Of a stretch of 64,000 nucleotides of DNA, positions 58,693 through 64,000 are shown in pieces (position 1 is the stretch's first letter; every line of letters starts with the position of its first letter). The translations under genes were made by a program, and so were the position numbers. Origin of the DNA: Labrys sp. WJW (GTDB lineage: Bacteria; Pseudomonadota; Alphaproteobacteria; Rhizobiales; Labraceae); the NCBI RefSeq assembly GCF_001676615.1, contig NZ_LYXZ01000014.1, positions 186,001 to 250,000 on the forward strand, read 5' to 3'. The notes beneath the pieces are model-generated. The model saw only the letters and a list, made by a program, of their open reading frames with translations, made no database searches and had not been told where the DNA came from.

Positions 58693-59322
58693 TCAGATCG
58701 CGAGCATGCGCAAGAACAGGCCGGACAGCAGATGGCACAGCGGCTCGGGCGCATGCTCGCCCGCGGCGATCGCGTCGTCGACGACACCGTGCATGCCATC
58801 GAACAGGACGAGCGCCACGGCGCGGCTTTGCGGGACGGCCCAGACTCCCGCGGCTCGGCCCTCTTCCAATAGGACGGCGAGCTGGGCAATGACCTCGTCC
58901 TTTTCGCGCGACTGTCGCTGGCTATGGGGGAAATCGTGGAAAACCACGTCGTGGAGCCGGAAATTCGCCAGATAGGTGGCAACGGCGCCGTTGATCCAGG
59001 CTGAAAGCCGGGCGGCATGCTCGTCGCGAGGGCAGGCCGCGATGGCCGCGGCGACTCGAGACAGAAAATCCTGCGAGAAGCGTTCGCGTAGAGCGCGGAT
59101 GACATCCGTCTTGGTGTTGAAATAATGGTAGAAGGTGCCCTTGGCCACGCCCGCGCGGGCCACGATGTGGTCGACCGTGGTAGCCTCGATGCCATGGGCA
59201 ATGAAGAGGTCGGCCGCTGCGGACATCAGGTCGTCGATCCGTATCTCGGCCGGCTGGATGCGCCGCCGGTGCGGTCGCTCGCCCCGGAGGGACGTACCTG
59301 TGCCTCCCGTCTTTCCGGCCAT
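58693..59322 (-). CDS. TetR/AcrR-family repressor
   Basis: The product is 209 residues. The N-terminal HTH (RIDDLMSAAADLFIAHGIEATTVDHIVARAGVAKGTFYHYFNTKTDVIRAL) is a textbook TetR domain with the helix-3 GTFYHYF. The C-terminal ligand domain is less conserved. It is divergent from the MFS exporter gene; the palindrome between them is its likely operator. It probably represses the exporter until an effector binds. Confidence 0.93.
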   Translation of the reverse strand: MAGKTGGTGTSLRGERPHRRRIQPAEIRIDDLMSAAADLFIAHGIEATTVDHIVARAGVAKGTFYHYFNTKTDVIRALRERFSQDFLSRVAAAIAACPRDEHAARLSAWINGAVATYLANFRLHDVVFHDFPHSQRQSREKDEVIAQLAVLLEEGRAAGVWAVPQSRAVALVLFDGMHGVVDDAIAAGEHAPEPLCHLLSGLFLRMLAI

Positions 59323-59401
59323 ACCGCGCCTCTTGTGCCAGCGTTCCGAATGAAATGACTATCTGTCATATTTAGAACGATTTTGGAATAGCTTAAGACG
59401 A

Positions 59402-59431
59402 TTGACCGACCGTCGGTCGATATGTATCGAT
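59402..59431 (+). promoter_or_regulatory. MFS promoter with TetR operator inside the spacer
   Basis: TTGACC (59402-59407) and TATCGA (59425-59430) are separated by 17 bases. The perfect palindrome GACCGAC-C-GTCGGTC (59404-59418) covers the -35 and spacer, so repressor binding would block RNA polymerase. A TTG at 59402 that extends the MFS frame is therefore rejected as start. Confidence 0.75.
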
Positions 59432-59461
59432 GCCGAAAATTCCTCCGGTCCGGTGACGGTT

Positions 59462-60985
59462 ATGCCTCCCTTACGCAGAAAGATCGCTGTCGCAGCGATT
59501 TATCTCGGCACTTTCATGGCGACCTTGGCGATCAGCATCGTCACGGTGGCGCTGCCGGCCATCCAGAAGGGGCTCGGCGCCGAGCTTTCCGATTTGCAAT
59601 GGGTCGTCGGCTCCTACGCCCTCTGCCTTTCGGCTTTCATGCTTTCGGCCGGTCCCCTTGGCGACCGCTATGGGCGCAAGCGCGCTTGGCTCATCGGCAT
59701 CGGCCTGTTCACGCTCGGATCGGCGATCTGTGCGGCGGCGACGTCCCTGGCCGTACTCATCACCGGCAGTGCCCTGCAGGGCCTTGCCGGTGCCCTGGTC
59801 ATCCCGGGCGCGTTGTCGATCCTCACGCAGGCCTATCCCGATCCCGCCGAGCGGGCGCACGTCATCGGCGGCTGGTCGTCCTTCAGTGCCGTTTCTTTGA
59901 TCCTCGGCCCGATGCTGGGTGGGCTGTTGGTCGACAATGTCGGTTGGCCCAGCATCTTTCTGGTGAATCTGCCGCTCGGCGCACTCGCCTTTGGCCTCGG
60001 CCTGATCGGCATCGCCGAAAGTGCCGATCCTGACCAGGCCGCATTTGACCCGCCGGGCCAGTTTCTCAGCATTCTGTTCCTGGGTGCGCTGACCTATGCG
60101 CTGATCGGCGCGGGGCAGGCGGGCTGGGCCGCGCCCACCACGCTCGGGGCTCTGGCGATCGCTGCACTGGCCCTCCCGGCCTTCATCGTGATCGAGGGCA
60201 AAGCGAGTCGTCCTGTGTTGCCGATCGATCTCTTCCGCAACCTGCCTTTCGCCTCGCTCAATTTCGCTTCCTTCGCTCTCGGCGTATCCGGCTATAGCAG
60301 CCTGTTCTTCTTCTCGCTCTTCCTGCAGCAGGCGCAGGGATGGCCGGCCACGCAGGCCGGCTGGCGGATGGCACCGGTCTTTGCCGCGATGGCGGTAACG
60401 GCAGTGCTGTTCGGCCGTCTCTCCGTCCGCTATGGCCTGCGGCGCCTGATGCTGCTCGGCTATATATTGCTCGGCGGCGCCATGCTGATGATGGCACGGT
60501 TCGAGCCGGACACGTCGTATGTCACCATCGCACCGCTTTTCATGTTGCTCGGCATCGGCATGGGGCTGGCGGTGCCGGCAACCAGCGCGGCCATCATGGC
60601 CTCTGCTCCGCGTGCGCGCTCCGGCGCCGCATCCGCGACCATGAATGCTCTGCGACAGGGGGGCATGACCATCGGCATCGCCTTGCTTGGCACCATGATG
60701 GCGGGACGCGCGGTGGCGACGATGGCACAGGCCCTGGCCGAAACCGGGCAGATGTCGTCGCTTGCGCTGGCCGGCTTCGCCGTACGGCGGCATGAGATGC
60801 CGGCTGGCCTGGCCATGGCTGCAGACGACTTCCGGCATCTGCTTGCCCATGCTTTGGCGGATGGGTTCTGCCTCGCCATCGTCCTTGCCGGACTGGTCGG
60901 GCTGGCAGCGGCCCTGGCGTTGGTGCTCGCCTTGCATGTCCGCGCGCGACGCCCACAATCACATCCTGCCCTTGACGATCTCTGA
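59462..60985 (+). CDS. MFS drug exporter, 14-helix DHA2-like
   Basis: The product is 507 residues. Motif A-like GPLGDRYGRKRAWLIG after helix 2, motif C-like GLAGALVIPGALSILTQAYPDP and GPMLGGLLVDNVGWPSIFLVNLPLG are seen. The 14 hydrophobic segments fit the DHA2 family that expels drugs using the proton gradient. It is regulated by the divergent TetR gene. Confidence 0.9.
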   Translation: MPPLRRKIAVAAIYLGTFMATLAISIVTVALPAIQKGLGAELSDLQWVVGSYALCLSAFMLSAGPLGDRYGRKRAWLIGIGLFTLGSAICAAATSLAVLITGSALQGLAGALVIPGALSILTQAYPDPAERAHVIGGWSSFSAVSLILGPMLGGLLVDNVGWPSIFLVNLPLGALAFGLGLIGIAESADPDQAAFDPPGQFLSILFLGALTYALIGAGQAGWAAPTTLGALAIAALALPAFIVIEGKASRPVLPIDLFRNLPFASLNFASFALGVSGYSSLFFFSLFLQQAQGWPATQAGWRMAPVFAAMAVTAVLFGRLSVRYGLRRLMLLGYILLGGAMLMMARFEPDTSYVTIAPLFMLLGIGMGLAVPATSAAIMASAPRARSGAASATMNALRQGGMTIGIALLGTMMAGRAVATMAQALAETGQMSSLALAGFAVRRHEMPAGLAMAADDFRHLLAHALADGFCLAIVLAGLVGLAAALALVLALHVRARRPQSHPALDDL

Positions 60986-61538
60986 CTTCTTTCAAAGGAG
61001 GGAGCCTGCCGATGCGATTCTGCCGCGAGGACGTGCCGAATGTCTTCATCGGCAGGCGGCGTCCGCGCACCGAGCGGCGCGATTGGGGCTGAACACGCGA
61101 TTGTGATCACACTTGGCTGAGGGCCAGCCAGGCTTTCATCCACCGGCATGCGAGGGCCTCACGCCCTGCCGGTAGGGATAGGAGCCAAGGGGCGGTCGAA
61201 AGCGAACGCTACCCCGCACCGGAGGTCGTTTCTTCAAAAAATAAACCTCCTACGAGCTGATTCATGCAACTCGGGGCGCAGATGCCAGTTGGGAGGGGAG
61301 GTGTGGTGATCGCACGGGTTATCCTGCGTCAAGTCACCAAAGCATGTCTGACGAATGAGGAGGGATGGTATTTGGGCAAATATTCCCGGCTTAGCTATCA
61401 GGCTGCCTCAATATGTCGCGGTCGTCGGTAGTCGGTCCAGGCAGAGGTTCCTAACTATAACGAAATGTAATGTGCTTTTTTGCCCCAACGTGGCAAAATG
61501 CTGCTTTCATCAAACGTAACTCGGGGATCATTCCGGAT
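60986..61538. other. Intergenic region with a 26-codon frame
   Basis: After the exporter, AAAGGAGGGAG (60993-61003) precedes ATG 61012, which would give 26 residues (MRFCREDVPNVFIGRRRPRT..) ending at 61092. The strong ribosome-binding site is unusual for such a short frame. No other gene is seen up to mucR. Confidence 0.35.
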
Positions 61539-61979
61539 ATGCAGGAAGCTGACAATAATTTAATCGATGTTACGGTGGATATCGTCGCAGCTTACGTCGC
61601 CAATAATTCTATTCCGACGGACGGATTGCCATCTTTCATATCAATGGTTCATGACAGCCTGTCCAAGCTTCGCGAGCAGCCGGTAGTCGAAGAGGCTACC
61701 CCGTTGCGTCCAGCTGTACCAGTACGCAAGTCCGTGACGCCCGATTTCATCGTCTGCCTGGAAGATGGCCAGAAGTTCAAATCGCTGAGGCGGCATCTGC
61801 GTAGCAAATACAATATGTCGCCGGAGGAATACCGTAGCAAATGGGGCCTCGCGGAGGACTATCCCATGGTTGCACCCAATTATGCTGCAGAACGATCCCG
61901 CCTCGCCAAGGCCGCAGGCCTCGGGTCGTTGCGCTGGGGACGTAATACCCCGCCAGCCAAGACCGCCAAGGCTGGTTGA
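61539..61979 (+). CDS. mucR: MucR/Ros-family transcriptional regulator
   Basis: The product is 146 residues from ATG 61539. The signature is DFIVCLEDGQKFKSLRRHLRSKYNMSPEEYRSKWGLAEDYPMVAPNYAAERSRLAKAAGLG. The finger has Cys-x2-Asp and one His, but the usual second His (in T-H-Y) is replaced by Lys-Tyr. MucR proteins silence many genes by binding AT-rich DNA. A strong terminator follows. Confidence 0.92.
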   Translation: MQEADNNLIDVTVDIVAAYVANNSIPTDGLPSFISMVHDSLSKLREQPVVEEATPLRPAVPVRKSVTPDFIVCLEDGQKFKSLRRHLRSKYNMSPEEYRSKWGLAEDYPMVAPNYAAERSRLAKAAGLGSLRWGRNTPPAKTAKAG

Positions 61980-62004
61980 GCGCGCTTTTCGTCACATCTC
62001 GTGC

Positions 62005-62047
62005 AAAAGGCCGGAGGGACCCCATGCGAGGTCCTTCCGGCCTTTTT
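62005..62047 (+). terminator. Terminator after mucR
   Basis: AAAAGGCCGGAGGGACC and GGTCCTTCCGGCCTTTTT form a long stem with one mismatch and end in a T tract. Confidence 0.9.
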
Positions 62048-62240
62048 GCGTTTGACCAAAACCGCCATGGCGCCGCGGCTGCCTCGTGCCGCTGCAGGAA
62101 GCCTCACCTTCAGCCTTCGCGACCAGAGCGGAGATCGTGGGGGGCCTTCGTGCCTCACCGCCAGTCTCGATCGCTTCCGACCTCGATAAGATCGAGGAAG
62201 ATCATCCTGGGCTTGCGTTCGGGATGCGACGTGCTGGACA

Positions 62241-63740
62241 TCATGCGGCGGGCCGCGCGGCGAGCCATTGAGGCAGATAACTCCGCGCCGTCAGCGTAAT
62301 GTCGCCTGTCGGCGTGACGCCGGCCTTGCCGAGCATCGACACGAGTTTGCCCGCATCGTGAAGTTGAAGGAGATCGACCGAACCGCCAACATGAACGCCG
62401 CCGATGAAGATCTGCGGGATCGTGGCTGCGCCGGTCATGATGCGCAGCACTTTGCGGATGTCACCGCCAAGGCCGCCAGCCTGCATTGCCACCGAATCAA
62501 GATCGACGGAACGAAAGGGGACGCCGAGGTCTTTCAGGAACCTGCGCACGGCCCAGCAGAACTCGCACCATTCCAGGGCGAACATCACCATGGGTTGGCC
62601 GGGATCCCCGATAGCCTGTTCGACGAAGCTGCGAGCATGATCGGGCGCCGGATCGACCGCTGCTACGGAAACCGCGGCAGGCTGTGCTGCCGGGACACCG
62701 AAGCGGCATAGTGGGGTTGAGTTCGAGATTTCTTGCTCGGCCGCATCCATCTCCTGTCCGATTGCCTCGAACAGCGGTGTCGAGAGGTAGCGCTCGCCGG
62801 TGTCGGGCACCATGAACAGGATCCGGCTGCCTGGCCGCGCCGTCTTCGCGACTTCGAGCGCTGCCGCCAATGTCGCACCGCCCGTGACACCGCAGAAAAT
62901 GCCCTCCTGCCGTGCGAGTTCCCGGGCCAGACGCAAGGCCTGCGAGCCGCCCACGGGCTGGATGCCGTCGATCAGGTTCGAGTCGACGGCATCTGCGGTC
63001 AGTTTGGGAATGAAGTCCGGGTTCCATCCCTGCATGGGATGCGGGCGGAACAGGGGATGGCTTGCGGCCGGGGTGGCGTCGCTCTTGTATTGCTGGTCGA
63101 TGCCGCTCGCCAGCATCGGGGCGTTTTCAGGTTCTGCCACGATGATCCGCGTGTTCGGGCTCTCGGCGCGCAGGACCCGCGCCACCCCCTTCAGCGTACC
63201 GCCGGTGCCCGCTCCGGTGACGAAATAGTCGGGGCCGCTCCCTCCAAAATCTCGCAATATCTCGCGCGCGGTGGTGTCGCTGTGAACATCGGCGTTTGCC
63301 TCGTTCTCGAACTGGCGGGTCCAGAACCATCCATGCGCCGCCGCAAGCTCGCGGGCCTTCTCGACCATTCCGGTTCCTTTCTCGGATGCAGGGGTCAGCA
63401 CGACTTGTGCACCGAGGAACCGCATCAACTTCCGGCGTTCGACCGAGAAGCTCTCGGCCATCACGATGACCAGCGGGTAGCCCTTGCGGGCGCAGACCAT
63501 CGCCAGGCCTATGCCGGTATTGCCGCTCGTTGCCTCGATGATGGTCTGGCCCGGCTGCAGCCTGCCGTCGCGCTCAGCAGCTTCGATGACGCCGAGAGCC
63601 AGCCGGTCCTTGACGGAGCCAAGCGGGTTGAATGCTTCGAGTTTGGCGTAAAGTTCGATGCCTTTCGGCTCGAGGCGGGCCAAGCGTATCACGGGGGTAT
63701 TGCCGATGGTTTCGAGAATGGAGCTGTAGATGTCGGGCAT
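62241..63740 (-). CDS. Cysteine synthase-glutaredoxin fusion
   Basis: The product is 499 residues; ATG at 63738-63740 has AAAGGA with 7-base spacing. The cysteine synthase domain includes NTPVIRL, PLGSVKDRLAL (PLP Lys), ATSGNTGIGLA, GAGTGGTLKGV and GVTGGATLAAALE. After a linker (about 340-380) a glutaredoxin-like domain has WCEFCWAVRRFLKDLGVPF (CxxC) and IPQIFIGGVHVGG. The fusion would couple sulfur incorporation with thiol redox chemistry. Confidence 0.9.
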   Translation of the reverse strand: MPDIYSSILETIGNTPVIRLARLEPKGIELYAKLEAFNPLGSVKDRLALGVIEAAERDGRLQPGQTIIEATSGNTGIGLAMVCARKGYPLVIVMAESFSVERRKLMRFLGAQVVLTPASEKGTGMVEKARELAAAHGWFWTRQFENEANADVHSDTTAREILRDFGGSGPDYFVTGAGTGGTLKGVARVLRAESPNTRIIVAEPENAPMLASGIDQQYKSDATPAASHPLFRPHPMQGWNPDFIPKLTADAVDSNLIDGIQPVGGSQALRLARELARQEGIFCGVTGGATLAAALEVAKTARPGSRILFMVPDTGERYLSTPLFEAIGQEMDAAEQEISNSTPLCRFGVPAAQPAAVSVAAVDPAPDHARSFVEQAIGDPGQPMVMFALEWCEFCWAVRRFLKDLGVPFRSVDLDSVAMQAGGLGGDIRKVLRIMTGAATIPQIFIGGVHVGGSVDLLQLHDAGKLVSMLGKAGVTPTGDITLTARSYLPQWLAARPAA

Positions 63741-63752
63741 GATCATTTCCTT

Positions 63753-64000
63753 TCAGGGGCGTTGGGACCAGTGCGAGTCAGTGGCGATGCCGAGTGCTTG
63801 AACCGGGTGACGCCTGCCGGAGGCCCGTCCGTCGGAGAGCAAGGCTGGTGCTTTCCCGACAACGGGGGGCGGTCGTGGCCGGCTGCCGGTTTTTCGTGCT
63901 GCGACGATTGCGCCAACGGTCAGCAGCGCTGCACCGGCTGCCTCAGCCATGCCCGGACTCTCATGCAGGGCGACTGCCGCTATGATCACCGAAAACAACG
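63753..64000 (-). CDS. EamA/DMT-type transporter, C-terminal end only
   Basis: The frame is open to the right edge. The visible part has the last two membrane helices typical of EamA transporters (VFSVIIAAVALHESPGMAEAAGAALLTVGAIVAARKTG), then a Pro/Arg-rich tail. The gene starts outside the window. Confidence 0.75.
   Translation of the reverse strand, partial: LFSVIIAAVALHESPGMAEAAGAALLTVGAIVAARKTGSRPRPPPVVGKAPALLSDGRASGRRHPVQALGIATDSHWSQRP

Noticed and set aside
59471..60958. 495-codon open frame on the minus strand
   Set aside because: Antisense to the MFS exporter, no membrane helices or family features.

Overview
The window comes from a GC-rich alphaproteobacterium, most likely a member of the Hyphomicrobiales (Rhizobiales). 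The reasons are GC-biased codon use, a MucR/Ros-type regulator at 61.5 kb, a baeRF/host-attachment-type protein at 57.4 kb, and the elongator tRNA-Met-like sequence used as attachment site. About three quarters of the window (1-46.2 kb) is one nearly complete prophage whose left end, with integrase and repressor, lies outside the window.

PROPHAGE. 0-3.3 kb: tail of a CII-like regulator, small early genes and two DNA methyltransferases (MT-A70 adenine and C5 cytosine). 3.4-4.1 kb: a hicAB toxin-antitoxin pair on the minus strand with twin palindromic operators. 4.1-9.1 kb: a replication module made of a zinc-finger/Toprim primase, a P4/D5-type primase-helicase and a block of ten 10-bp iterons in opposing orientation that looks like a replication origin. 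9.2-18.3 kb: packaging and capsid genes of lambda type (small and large GpA-type terminase, gpW, portal, S49 protease with nested scaffold, gpD, gpE). 18.3-37.9 kb: a contractile P2-type tail (V, PAAR, W, J, I, fibres, sheath, tube, E/E' with a T6G -1 frameshift, tape measure, U, X, D). So the virion is predicted to be a myovirus with a lambda-type head and a P2-type tail. 37.9-40.2 kb: lysis genes (holin-like protein, SAR-type GH24 endolysin, Rz with overlapping Rz1). 40.2-44.8 kb: late accessory genes (HTH-metallophosphoesterase, dNMP kinase, SRAP/HMCES-type protein, Dam-type methyltransferase). 44.9-45.9 kb: an AT-richer minus-strand gene with a HEPN-like RNKLVH motif, in the usual cargo position beside the attachment site.

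JUNCTION AND SECOND ELEMENT. At 46156-46203 lies the 3' part of a tRNA-Met(CAT) gene without its 5' half, the expected attR. It is followed at once by the C-terminal remnant of a serine recombinase reading toward it, then a second, shorter lysis cassette (Rz/Rz1-like genes and a coiled-coil membrane protein carrying an early amber stop), a fragment of a second SRAP gene, and a gene-poor accessory zone up to about 53.4 kb, where the last 15 bases of the tRNA-like end recur. I read 46.2-53.4 kb as a decayed second element inserted in tandem at the same tRNA. It holds the most unusual content: two diverged copies, in opposite orientation, of a two-gene module (about 76-80 aa protein plus about 200 aa protein with a degenerate ImmA/IrrE-like KE..H motif).

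CHROMOSOME. From about 53.6 kb the gene content looks chromosomal: secreted proteins of unknown function, an alpha/beta hydrolase, a host-attachment-type protein, a divergent TetR/MFS efflux pair with a perfect operator palindrome inside the promoter, MucR, a cysteine synthase-glutaredoxin fusion and the end of an EamA-type transporter.
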